A stretch of 64,000 nt of DNA, from the NCBI GenBank assembly GCA_043228905.1, contig JBHGNT010000014.1, positions 2,418,001 through 2,482,000 of the forward strand, read 5' to 3'. The DNA is from Azolla caroliniana (Eukaryota > Polypodiophyta). Positions within the stretch are counted from its first letter, which is position 1, and the number at the start of each line of letters is the position of its first letter. Below, in pieces: positions 1-10,330 of the stretch. A model generated the notes under the pieces. The model was given only the letters and a program-made list of their open reading frames with translations, searched no databases and was not told the origin of the DNA. Made by a program: the position numbers and the translations under genes.

Positions 1-371
1 AGGGTTAACTTCACAGACAACTCTCTCTCTGATCCAGGTCAGCAACTAGAAACAAAATTCACATATATGTATTGTTCTGATCTTCTTTATGAGCAATTCA
101 GCGTTAATACCATGTTACAAAGGCACTACGGCTCTTCTGTGTGCATAGCGGATCGTGATGTGCTAGATCGTTTAGTGCTCAAGACAGAAAGGAGAAGGGG
201 AAGGAGACTTACCTCTGCACAGTCCAAAAACTTCTATTCCATTACACGCAGAGCTCAACTTGCTCTCGTCTGTTTTCTGTTTTCTATTCATACAACTCTC
301 TACACTACTCTCACTCTTCTCACTTTTCTACTTCTACACTTACATTTTACCTAAGTATATAAGTGACTTAT

Positions 372-1079
372 TGTTGGGAATATGTCCCTCCAATGGGAGG
401 AAGAACCGACTGATCGGAAAGCCGACAGTCGATGACAGGGAAGATCCGACTGTTCGAAAAACCGACAGTCAAAGAGTCGAAAATAGTGAGACGATTGTTT
501 GAAGATTCGACTATTATTATTATAGTAATAATGATGATGTGTGGAAACAGATCTCTCCGGACAGGGAGAGAGAGGAGCTAAGTAGATGAGGGACTCAGTC
601 GAGGCCGATAGCTTGAGGCCGAAACCGAAATCGTGTAAATAGCCAACTCGGGAGACTATAATTGTAAATAGTCTAAGTGTGCGCCCCACGAGGGCTAGGT
701 ATGTAAATAGCCAGAAAGTTGTGTAAGTATATACGCAACTAGGGAAAACTTTAATGTAAGTGGAACAACGTGACGAACAGAGAGTCAGAGAGTGTGCAGA
801 GAGTGAGAGTGTGTGAGAGAAGAAGGAAGAGTCGCGCCATAGCTCTGTGTGTGTAACAGCAGATGCACTCGTGAGAGAGAGTGTTGTAATCTTCTCGGCA
901 TTGTATATCCACTATTTGTATAGTGAAGAATCTGTTCCCGTGGTTTTCCCCGTTTTAGGGTTTTCCACGTAAATCTCTGTGTATACTTTTGTTAATCTTG
1001 TCTTTCTGTATTTCTGCAATTCGTATTTCAGTGCATAGTTTGTTCATTGTGATTTATATTCCGCAACGATTTCTCAACA
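372..1079. mobile_element. Solo LTR (Copia-type), 708 bases, with perfect TSD
   Basis: The sequence runs from TGTTGGGAAT to TTCTCAACA, the usual TG...CA ends of a plant LTR. It is flanked on both sides by the 5-base duplication CTTAT (367-371 and 1080-1084). No primer-binding site, pol sequence or second LTR lies nearby, so this is a solo LTR left by recombination between two LTRs. Part of it (about 542-620) resembles a fragment at 16761-16830. The superfamily is inferred from the LTR ends and TSD length, since no coding sequence remains. Confidence 0.85.
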
Positions 1080-1091
1080 CTTATATATGCA

Positions 1092-1200
1092 GTTAATTAG
1101 CTGCAAATAGCTAATTAGCTTACTGTAGCTAAATAGCTATGCATAGCTAAATAGTTGTTTCACCTTTATGTCCACTAGTAGCTAATTAGCTTATAGCTAC
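1092..1200. repeat. Cluster of TAGCTAATTAGCTA-type palindromes
   Basis: About seven variants of the palindromic unit (TAGCTAATTAGCT, TAGCTAAATAGCT) are packed in roughly 110 bases just downstream of the solo LTR. The same motif forms the large arrays at 34.8-35.4 kb and 39.1-41.3 kb, so this is a dispersed outpost of that family. Confidence 0.8.
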
Positions 1201-1449
1201 TATACCTTATTTCTCACTAAGCATCACATACCTTTGTTGAGCTTGCTCCTCAACAGTGAGCGCACCAGCACCAGGTACGACTCGACGCCACGGCGGTGGT
1301 ATGGGACGTCGATCGAGGCTCGAGTCCGTCTCGATCCCTTCGCTCGGGGGTGGTCGGGTGGATCGGCACCTTTCTTTCGCTCTCTCCTTTCTTATTTCAT
1401 ATATCTTTTATCCTTATCATATGCTTACATTCAATCATCACTCTAACAC

Positions 1450-1873
1450 CGGATAGCAATAGAGAATATGCACAGGTTTAATGGAAAGCTTAATCACACA
1501 AAGAGTACACGGGAGAGACAGAGAGGGTAGAACAGTAAAACTCAATTTAAAATAAAAACACTCTATAGACTCTTTACATACAATGTGCTCAGTGAGCACT
1601 TTTATACAAGTCCTTAAAAGGACTGATAGAAGTACTGACATGTAATTCAATGCTCATACGAGCGACTTACGGTGACTCCTAAAAATATGCCTACGTAGTA
1701 AGCTAGATTTCGTAGGCCTCTAATGGCCTACCGGTTAATACTGATCCGAATTACGATCCGGCTCCTAGTTCCGGATACCAATCCGGACATTGATCCGGTT
1801 CTTTGATCTGAACTCCGATCTAGCTCTAGCTTATTCAGCCGATCCGGATCCGGTTGAGCTTGTCCGCCCAACA
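1450..1873 (-). mobile_element. Truncated Copia LTR, minus orientation
   Basis: Read on the minus strand it begins TGTTGGGCGGACAAGCTCAA at 1873 and contains the segment around 1610-1650 (GTACTTCTATCAGTCC, then a TATA-like TTTTATACAAG on the plus strand). That segment is shared with the LTRs at 13527, 27358, 32884, 56686 and 61937. The other end, near 1450, lacks a clear TG/CA terminus, so the copy is truncated or its end has decayed. No internal sequence follows. Confidence 0.65.
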
Positions 1874-1990
1874 ATATTCATTGAAGACATGTCATTTTCT
1901 TGAATTCATTATTCTTCCAATGAACATCAATTTTATTACTTTTTAAATAATAATAAATAGAAATGACACTTGTGATGAGTGCTACCCAAA

Positions 1991-2329
1991 CTAATGGGTA
2001 CAAACTAGCTTTCCATCTGTGCCAGAAAATATAAAGTTTACCAAAAAACCAGATAGTGGAGGAATACCTCCGAGGGATGGTGGACGGAAAATCGAAGAGA
2101 GTGTTAGAACATGATCCTTTGTATATGATGGTGTATAATCTCGAATATTATCAGTTCCAATTTGCAAACTAAATAGAGTAACACAAGCAAAAGTTCTAAG
2201 GTTAGTGAGTATATAAATAAGGATATAGGTTATAGTACTTGCATAACCATTTTCAGGGTCTGTAGCAATTATTCCAATCAAGATATAGCCAATTTGACTT
2301 ATATAGGAGTATGCTAGCATACGTTTCAT
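1991..2329 (-). pseudogene. ndhB: Chloroplast ndhB fragment (nuclear plastid DNA)
   Basis: The 112-residue frame begins [19 protein letters not shown] and contains GTDNIRDYT and [11 protein letters not shown]. It matches the exon-2 region of plastid NADH dehydrogenase subunit 2 (NdhB), a membrane subunit of the thylakoid NDH complex. Only this piece is present. It has many substitutions against the plastid protein I know, the frame breaks after the [11 protein letters not shown] segment, and similarity upstream of the Met (about 2330-2420 on this strand) is weak. A nuclear setting among retroelements and this divergence indicate an old, non-functional plastid insertion. Confidence 0.8.
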
Positions 2330-2419
2330 GCTTCTTTGTGTACGATGCCATTATGAAACACCAATCAAATCATTGGTTCGTTGGTCTGGTTTGAAGTAGG
2401 GGGGATATTGATTACCATA

Positions 2420-5400
2420 GATCTACTTATGGTTTTTTTATGCATGACAATAAAAAAACAAAAATCTGTTAGAGTCTCATTTGCAAAACCAAATTTTTAG
2501 GAATAACATTGGTCATTAAAGGACTATGGTTGGAGACTCCAGTAAAAGAAAATCAACTATGCAAACCACTACAATCAAATATCTTCAAAGATAATATATC
2601 GTGCATATACTTCACAAAGAATCCAAAGCACTCAAAAAAAATGAATCATGTCAATGTAAAATACCACTTCATAAGATAATTGACTGGAAAAAAACAATAT
2701 TGTATTCGAGTTTACACTAACAAATGATACATGGGTGGTTTCTTGACAACCTTATATCTTGACAATTTAGTATTACAAAGAGTATTGTTTACACTATTGC
2801 ATCAAAGTCATGAGATTGAGAAAACCCAAGTTTGATCCTTACCCAAAGATCAACCTCATTTCATAGACACAATGACCCTCCCTTAGACATTAAAAGTCTC
2901 TGTCATATGCACGCACACTTCCATATTTGTATAGAATTAATTCAAAAATATGTTTCTTTTATTTGACAAAACCACTAATTAATAAGGTGTCAAGTCATAC
3001 CAAATCTTATTGAAAGAGCTTAAATTGGTCATATTACAAGGAGTGGATTTTGAGATTTTGAACAAGAGACAATGAGTTCAAAAGGTCAATAAATTTGTCG
3101 ATAAGGCATGGAGGCAAACTAGCAATTACATAAAAAAAAAAAACATAACTATGTTTAAAAGACTTATTCCCAAAGTTTCCCATATTTATGTGTAAATACG
3201 CCTATGTTTTCAATTGTTACTATTGAGGCCACTCTTACTCTTTGATTAATGTTAATATCTCTTTGATTACTCCAATTTGATTAACCAACAATTACTTGTT
3301 CTAAGGTTAGAGCCAACAAAAGTAAATGAAAAAGGGTTATTTGGGGAATTTTTAGAAACCTAGGGATATCCTATTAGATATTGGACACCTTGAAGCATGC
3401 TTTAAAGGTTAACATTTTTAGTAAACAATGTGATTATCATGATAGGTTAGTTTCCTAATTAATTTAACTTTAGTTTTCAATGCCGGTTGTTTACTTGATA
3501 ACTTGGAAGTAGTAAAACTGAGGGAGACATGTATGTGTGTTTACTTGCACAGACAAAATCAGATGACTATAAAACATGAAAACGAGTCATGATAGAATGA
3601 TGAACACAAATCCCAAGGAAATACAACCCCCCAAATGTCATAAGGAAAATCCCTTGGATCCAAACCATATGATGCAAACAAACAAGAACAAACACATGAA
3701 CAAGTGCGCGTAAAACATGCGGTATCCCTCATTTTATAATGTTCTATGACAACAATTGTCAAAACACAAGACCAAATGGATTAGCAAGAACGACATATCA
3801 TTTTTCTATAGTCGATAAATCAAGGGGAACAATTCTCTGGGTAGCCAATGCCTAAAGTACCACAGGTACTTGAGGTTTCCATGAACGAGTACTAAAACAG
3901 GAGAGTTCTAACTCATCATACATTTAATGTTTTATTTCCAACCTAGATTTAGTTTTATGCATGCAAGCTCACAAGCTATGTACCTTTCGGATTGTTTAAT
4001 ATAACGAGAATGATGCCTTTCAAACCATCACTTTGGGTCCCATATTTGATCAATCAAAGGATGCCTTCAAATTCTTTCACTCTGCCAATGGAAGCTCTTG
4101 ATTATAAGACATGTTTGAGAGTTGCGAAAATATAAGCATTTTGATGGTTCATGACAAAGGAGCAAGAGAATGAGCATGTCAATCTATCTATCAAATTGAT
4201 TGTCCATGGCCCCACATTTTATCAATTGGAAGGACAACACCGAATCCTTTTGCTCTACCGATGGAACCACTTGCTTATATAAGACAAGTGGAGACGTAAG
4301 CTTGTTGATAGTTCACCAATTGGCAAATGGAATCATTAGAACTCCAACATCGGTGGAGTTACGATGTTTTTCATCTAATTAGCTTAGTTTCTATGTGACC
4401 CACTTTGTCTTATGCAATGAACACTCTATAGTGATGTACAACCAATATATTTATAGTTGATCATGTTTTCCCAATCCAAAGCAAGACCATGAACATGAAG
4501 CTTTGGGTTCCAAATCATTGAATGACATGCACATTTTAAAAAAGAATACATTAAACATGAGGTGTCCAATCTAATCTTCGACAAAGTGACTTGTTATTTC
4601 TCATCGTGTTCTTTTCATTTTGGAAAATGGTCAACGTGTAAAAAATTGCAAAAGAGAACTTTGACCATGAATATCAAGAAAGTTCTTGTAGAAAGTATGC
4701 AAATGGACTTTTTGATGTTCATAAGAGTCATACCTATCAAATGGCGAATAATCAAATCAAACATATGGGGCATCAACAATGCTCCTCTCAAAATTGATAT
4801 GACCTTCCTTTTAAGGAATTTATCTCTAAATGTTATGATTCTACTTGCTATGTCCAAATGTTTAAAGGTTAGATAAGATTAGATATTTTTTTGTGTTCAC
4901 TGAGAGGCCAATAAAGAGGGTAAATACCATAAAAATTCTTACAATTGGTAAAAAGTGTTTGTATGATACCTCAAACTCTAAAAAACTTGTCACATTCTTC
5001 CAAACTCATGGTTAAGTCCCTAATCATTATGTAACTTCTACTTTAGTCCCGATTTATAATGCTCACAGTCTTAATCCTATTAATTTCCAGATCACATATC
5101 ATGGTACTGAAACCATCTTAAATCACCTCCACTCCATGAATCGTTATAACACCTTAATTAATCTCATCTTTATCGACATATTGTTGTGAGACTAGAGGAG
5201 TTTCTAGTGATAAACATTCATCTTAATTCACTTGATTGATTAAATTTTATTTTCATTAAAACAACATACAGTTGAAATGATGGGGTACCTTATTCATAAA
5301 CTATGAATAGGGAAAGAGGATATTGTTCCCCTTAGACATAAGTAAGTTTGGTACAAAACATGAAGATCGAAATTGAAGAACATTTTTGGACATCACAATT

Positions 5401-6600
5401 AAGCATTTCATGGATACCACTTTTCGTGGTCATTCCTCAAAGAGTCACATAGAAAATAGGTTTTCATGTGAGTCTATAGAGAGGATGTGCCAACAAAACA
5501 TTTCTTTAACTTATTTTGAATGCAACTTACAGTTCACGACACTTATTAATTGCCCCGCACACATGATGGAGCTTTTTTTTCTTTAGGAACTTCGAGGAGC
5601 TTATGTGTAAAATGTGCTCAAGCCATCCCCAACTTGTTACATTCTTTGCTTTTGAGAGAAATTATGTTATTCAAGTTAGAAATCGGAAAGATAGGTTTGC
5701 AATATGCTTCATTCGTCCACATTGGAATCGTCTATGACCTAATGCTTCTGCTTCATAAAGATATTTATAATATCCCTCTTTGTAAATCACTAGACTCTAA
5801 AGTCAAAAATGCAATGAGATTCGATTTCCAAAATTCCATCATTCTTGAGGTTATATTTCTCCCACGACATGCGTCGAAGGTCAGCCACATAACTTCTAAG
5901 AATTCGAACATTGAAAATTTTACAACCTTTCAAGTATGAAGTGATGGTTCTTCCTTGACACATATTTACTGTTAGGGGGGTCCATGATGAGGTGCTTTTT
6001 TGATGGTAATGCAAGAGTGACCATGATGAGGTGTCGTGCTCCATTGACAAAATGAGGAAATATTGGAGGATGACACAAAGACAAGACTATCTTACGCGGA
6101 AATGGGCATTGATCATAGGCAAAAGTATAGTAAGAATTATTCCACGTTGGTCCAAGTTTGTATTCGATCTCAGTGCAAGTGGTATAAACAAATAAGGACA
6201 CTGATAAGTTTGATGCTTAACCCTACAAGATCCTTTGTATAGCCTCCACTCCACGTAGGAGAGATATGACATTGATTTTTCAATTATACCATCCAACATA
6301 TGTATAGTCGGTCATCAAGATGCACACGTGGTATTTTACGGTGCGTGCGCATGGGCCAACTATATTTACATACTAAAATCAAGCTTGGCCCATTCATTGG
6401 TTTGTGTCTAGTTCACATTCCCCCCCACCCACCCATAAACCTTAATTGTTGTCGCGTGGCTTACCAAACACCGAGTCCAAAAGGTTGTGAAGAATGCCAT
6501 CCCTCCCAACACCCGTTGTCCATTAGGCTATTGCCCCATCGGATGCGGCACGACGAATGCCAGACAGACATAAACAGACACACAGGCACAGGAAAAGAGA
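2420..6600. other. AT-rich gene-free interval
   Basis: No convincing gene, RNA gene or retroelement domain was recognised. The reading frames are short, hydrophobic and unlike any family I know. One decayed duplication is visible: about 4029-4160 and 4205-4335 share wording (CCATCACTTTG/CCCCACATTTT..., ATGGAA, AAGACA-TG). Near 6420-6440 there is a C-rich run. It probably holds decayed transposon sequence. Confidence 0.5.
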
Positions 6601-6639
6601 GGTGTGAAGAATGAAGTTCTCAAGAGAGTGAGAAGAACA

Positions 6640-6940
6640 TTCGTGCGCGCTCGGGCTCCGACTCGAACTCGAGGCCGAAAGTCGGTTTCTGAGTGCTCAT
6701 AGGCTCAAATTTTAGGGTTTGGAGAGAGTAAGAGAGAGAGAGAGAGAGAGCTAGAGGGACCCACCATGTCTAAACAGAGTGAGAAGAAGAGGAAGAAGTA
6801 GAAAAAGGGTAACATGTGGGGCTCTCGAAATGCTCACTCAACTCTCATCTTTCTCTCTCTTTCTCTTTCTCTCTCTCTCTCTCTGAGAGGGCAACAGGTA
6901 AGCAAAATCACTCTAATTTACAGCTGAGCTACCACTGTGT

Positions 6941-6974
<34 letters not shown>

Positions 6975-7058
6975 ACCCTCAGCTTGAGATCTGTTACATA
7001 GGGAAAAGCATCCATGGCATCAATCTAGTTACTTCCTTGATTCCATTAAGGCTTCATC

Positions 7059-7104
<46 letters not shown>

Positions 7105-7221
7105 GTATATGTATATATATCATCATAATTTTATGCACATACCTATTTTGGCACTTACCTTCAAGATTTTCCCACTCTTCTGGTTTTGGGGTAGATGTAA
7201 AAGAATGTTCATCTTCCTTTG
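6640..7221 (+). promoter_or_regulatory. Upstream/5' UTR region of the ARO-like gene
   Basis: This stretch carries GA tracts (about 6731-6750 and 6944-6972), a CT tract (6851-6884) and an AT tract (about 7058-7120). CT-rich runs are common around plant transcription starts. A good splice donor CAG|GTAAGC at 6897/6898 and an acceptor GTAG at 7194 would define a 5'-UTR intron (inference). A start-stop ATGTAA lies at 7195. A five-codon uORF starts at 7205 and its TGA (7220-7222) overlaps the main ATG in a TGATG arrangement. The TATA position could not be fixed. Confidence 0.5.
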
Positions 7222-9243
7222 ATGGGCGGCAAAGCTGAGGAACTCCTGCGGGATCCCATCGAGCTCACGAACACCGTCCGCAAAGCCCTAAAAGACTCCA
7301 ATTCCTTCAAGCAAGAGTGCGCGGAGCTCATCGAGAAGGTGGAGAAGCTCGCGAGCCTCTTATACACGGCCGCCCGCCTCTTCGGCCATAATGGGACGAA
7401 CCTCTACGAATGCCCGGCCCGACGGATCACAGCCGAGGTGTCCAAGACCCTCGACAAGACCAATGTGCTTCTGAGGAAGTGCAGAAAGAGCCGGAGCGGG
7501 GTAGTGACACGATTGGTGAACATGATCTCGAAAGCTCCCGATTTCCGGAAGGCAAGCATGTCATTGGATGCATCGATCGGTAATGTGTCGTGGCTTCTCA
7601 ATGTGTGTGGATATGTACATGAAGAAGGGGGTAAAGGGGGAGGAAGAGGTATGGAAGGCTTGCCGCCCATTGCAAACATGGATCCGATGCTCGCTTGGGT
7701 GTGGGAGCAAATCGCTCTCGTCCACGGAGGAAGCCCGATTGAGAAAGAAGAAGGAGCCCATTGCCTCACTTCATTGGCAACGGATAGTGACAGGAATCGG
7801 AAGCTTATCATTGACGAAGGCGGGGTTCGGCCATTGCTAAAGCTCCTTAAAGAAGGAGCTACGATAAAGGGCCGCCTCGCATCGGCCACTGCTCTCGGGA
7901 CCTTGGCATTGGCCGGCCGTGAATGGGTGCAACGGATGCATGACGATGGGATGTCATTGGTTTTTCTCCATATCCTCCAAGAGGGCCCCATGAAGCTGCA
8001 AGCCAAGGTTGCTTGGGCTATAGCCGAAATGGCGTCCCAAGCCCCTGGCCTACAAAATGTGTTCTTCGACGATGATATCGTTCGGCTCCTTGTCTCACTG
8101 TTGATCTTTGGAAGCATCGATCGAAGCAATGCACAGAAAGTTACCCTAAGAAGCAACACAATGCATTCGGTCTCATCGAGATTGAATGGAGGAGTCATAG
8201 CTTCGATGGCATCACCTCCTCTCGGTAGTAGGCCTTACATGAAGACCATGAGATCTTACAATGGCCGGCTCGAAGGTCCATGCCATGACAACACCTCTAT
8301 GGATCGGAAATCGGACAATGGGTTTCATCTTCACCGGGAAACTGTATCGATACCTGACATTGTTAAGCTACGGCAAACTGTTAGTCATTCCCGGGGCTTC
8401 AGCGACTCGTACTCCCACCTCGAGTTTCTGAAACGGGGCCGGAGAGAAAACGAAGATCCGGAAACGAAAAGAGAGCTCAAGGTCGAGGTTACATTGGCAC
8501 TATGGAAGTTAGCGAGAGACAATGTCAAGATCAGTCGAAAGATTACCGAGACGAAGGCGCTCATATGTTTGGCGGAGATGATCGAGAAAGAAACAGGGGA
8601 GGTGCAGAGGAATGCGGTTATGGCGGTTATGGAAATCGCGGCCTCAGCAGAGGAGGATCCCGAGTTGAGGAGGTTCGCATTCAAGACGAATTCCCGAGCA
8701 GCGAGATCGGTGGTAGAGCAGCTACTCCGAATAGTCGAGTCGGGAATCGAGGCATCGGGCGAGGAGCTATTGGTGCCATGTGTGAAAGCGATCGGATGCT
8801 TGGCCCGGACATTTCCGGCAAAAGAGGTACACGTAATCGAGACCTTGGTTCATCAATTAGAGAATCCCGAACCCAAAGTTGTGGTCGAAGCGTGCTTGGC
8901 CCTCCAAAAGTTTGTGAATCCGACCAACTTCTTGCATGTCGAGCACTCGAAGACCATCTCCGATTCGGTTGCCATCCATCGCATTGTAGAAATCCTCCTC
9001 ATAGATGGCGTGAATGCAAAGGACTCTTCTCAATTGCCAATGCTCACATTACTGTGCTACCTTGCGCAAAATCTGCCTAGCCACGATGTTTTCTTAGAGA
9101 CCGACACACTCAAAGTACTCAAGGCCATTCTTATTGCATGCACTTCTTCAGGTAATGTAACACAAGAATTAGAGCGAGTCAAGGAGGATCTCTTGTTAGC
9201 AATCCAGAGTCTTGAGCTCTATCAAGGAGTAACACAGCCTTAA
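7222..9243 (+). CDS. ARO: ARMADILLO REPEAT ONLY (ARO)-like protein
   Basis: An intronless frame encodes 673 residues. ATG 7222 is used; the codon before it is TTG. An N-terminal helical region (residues 1-110, with SFKQECAELIEKVEKLA) is followed by GLPPIANMDPML...WEQIA near 150, then armadillo repeats in two blocks (about 170-300 and 410-650). The blocks are split by a Ser/Arg-rich linker. Segments such as RKLIIDEGGVRPLLKLLKEG, LQEGPMKLQAKVAWAIAEM and ALWKLARDN match Arabidopsis ARO1-ARO4 closely, and length agrees (615-670). In that family ARO proteins sit at the apical plasma membrane of pollen tubes and root hairs and control ROP GTPase polarity. Which ARO paralogue this is cannot be decided. 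It is the only intact host gene in the window. Confidence 0.93.
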   Translation: MGGKAEELLRDPIELTNTVRKALKDSNSFKQECAELIEKVEKLASLLYTAARLFGHNGTNLYECPARRITAEVSKTLDKTNVLLRKCRKSRSGVVTRLVNMISKAPDFRKASMSLDASIGNVSWLLNVCGYVHEEGGKGGGRGMEGLPPIANMDPMLAWVWEQIALVHGGSPIEKEEGAHCLTSLATDSDRNRKLIIDEGGVRPLLKLLKEGATIKGRLASATALGTLALAGREWVQRMHDDGMSLVFLHILQEGPMKLQAKVAWAIAEMASQAPGLQNVFFDDDIVRLLVSLLIFGSIDRSNAQKVTLRSNTMHSVSSRLNGGVIASMASPPLGSRPYMKTMRSYNGRLEGPCHDNTSMDRKSDNGFHLHRETVSIPDIVKLRQTVSHSRGFSDSYSHLEFLKRGRRENEDPETKRELKVEVTLALWKLARDNVKISRKITETKALICLAEMIEKETGEVQRNAVMAVMEIAASAEEDPELRRFAFKTNSRAARSVVEQLLRIVESGIEASGEELLVPCVKAIGCLARTFPAKEVHVIETLVHQLENPEPKVVVEACLALQKFVNPTNFLHVEHSKTISDSVAIHRIVEILLIDGVNAKDSSQLPMLTLLCYLAQNLPSHDVFLETDTLKVLKAILIACTSSGNVTQELERVKEDLLLAIQSLELYQGVTQP

Positions 9244-9355
9244 GCAAAAATGTGTTATGCTTTTGTTGAAGCCCCCTCATTAAATTTCTTGTATCAAATC
9301 CTCTCTCTCTCTATATATATATATAGTTATACATATATATACATATATTGTTGTC

Positions 9356-9773
9356 TATTCTGTGGATGATAAGAATCCATCCATCTCACTTGTTTTGCTT
9401 CTTATGTTCTAATTTTCAACCAAGACAAGTTATGTATTAGAAAGAAACCTCTGTGAGAACAAACACCCTCTCCTACCAATCTAAATTGGAGTTAGGTTTC
9501 TACTACTTTGATGTAATAAATGAGTTGTAGATTAGTAATTTTCTTCTGGAAAACATCTATTCACATCCTCCTGCATTAAATTGGCCTATTCTGTGGATGA
9601 TAACAGTCCACCCATTTCACCTGTTTTGCCTATGTCTTTGAGATCCTTGATTGCTCTGACTTTCAACTAAGATAGGTGTGCATTAGAAACCCTTGCGAGA
9701 ACTAATACCATTGCCTATCAATTGGAATTTAATTTAGCTGCTTTCTGCTTTGATGTAATAAATGAGTTCTAGA
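9356..9773 (+). repeat. Diverged tandem duplication in the ARO 3' flank
   Basis: The block about 9356-9530 recurs at about 9588-9773. Shared landmarks are ATTCTGTGGATGATAA at the start, TTTTCAACCAAGA/TTTCAACTAAGA in the middle and TTTGATGTAATAAATGAGTT at the end. Both copies keep a TAATAAATG element that could serve as a polyadenylation signal. The first begins about 110 bases after the ARO stop codon, so the gene may have alternative 3' ends (inference). Confidence 0.7.
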
Positions 9774-9947
9774 TGCATTTCTGTTTCATTACTTAAGGGG
9801 AACATTAAATCGCCTTATGCTTGACATTGACAAATTGATGCAATGTACCTTGTGGCGCCAATGCTCCACATACAAATTTCAATTCTATTACAATAGATTA
9901 TGACAACAATTGTATATCTTATGTTTCAGTTGAATCCTATTTGACAT

Positions 9948-10330
9948 AACCAGGGAATTGTGCCTCTTCTATACATGATTGAGCAATCTCTGGTTTTAAC
10001 ATTGCTTTTCTGTATGTGAAATTTAACCAGGTAATTGTACCTCTTCTATGCATGCTTGAGCAATCTCTAGTTTAACATTGCTTTTCCGTATGTGAAATAT
10101 AACCAGGCAATTGTGGCTCTTCTTTATATGATTGAGCAATCTCTAGTTTAACATTGCTTTTCTGTATGTGAAATTTAACCAGGCAATTGTGCCTCTTCTA
10201 TACATGATTGAGCAATCTCTAGTTTAACATTGCTTTACTGTATGTGAAATTTAACCAGGCAATTGTGCCTCTTCTATACATGATTGAACAATCACTAGTT
10301 TAACATTGCTTTTCTGTATATGAAACTTTC
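9948..10330. repeat. 76/77-base minisatellite, five copies
   Basis: Units begin AACCAGGCAATTGTGCCTC and start at 9948, 10025, 10101, 10177 and 10253. Spacing is 77, 76, 76 and 76 bases. Copies differ by only a few bases, and the last decays after CTGTATATGAAA. No reading frame spans the array. Confidence 0.9.

Noticed and set aside
2000-2330. Functional NADH dehydrogenase gene
   Set aside because: Only a fragment, frame broken and diverged; plastid-derived relic.
4562-4876. 104-codon frame in AT-rich DNA
   Set aside because: No start context, family or conservation visible; expected by chance or from decayed repeats.
7404-8198. 264-codon minus-strand frame opposite the ARO-like gene
   Set aside because: It is a shadow of the strongly supported ARO frame; low-complexity and no recognisable family.
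8502-9080. 192-codon plus-strand frame inside the ARO-like gene
   Set aside because: Out-of-frame reading of the armadillo repeats.
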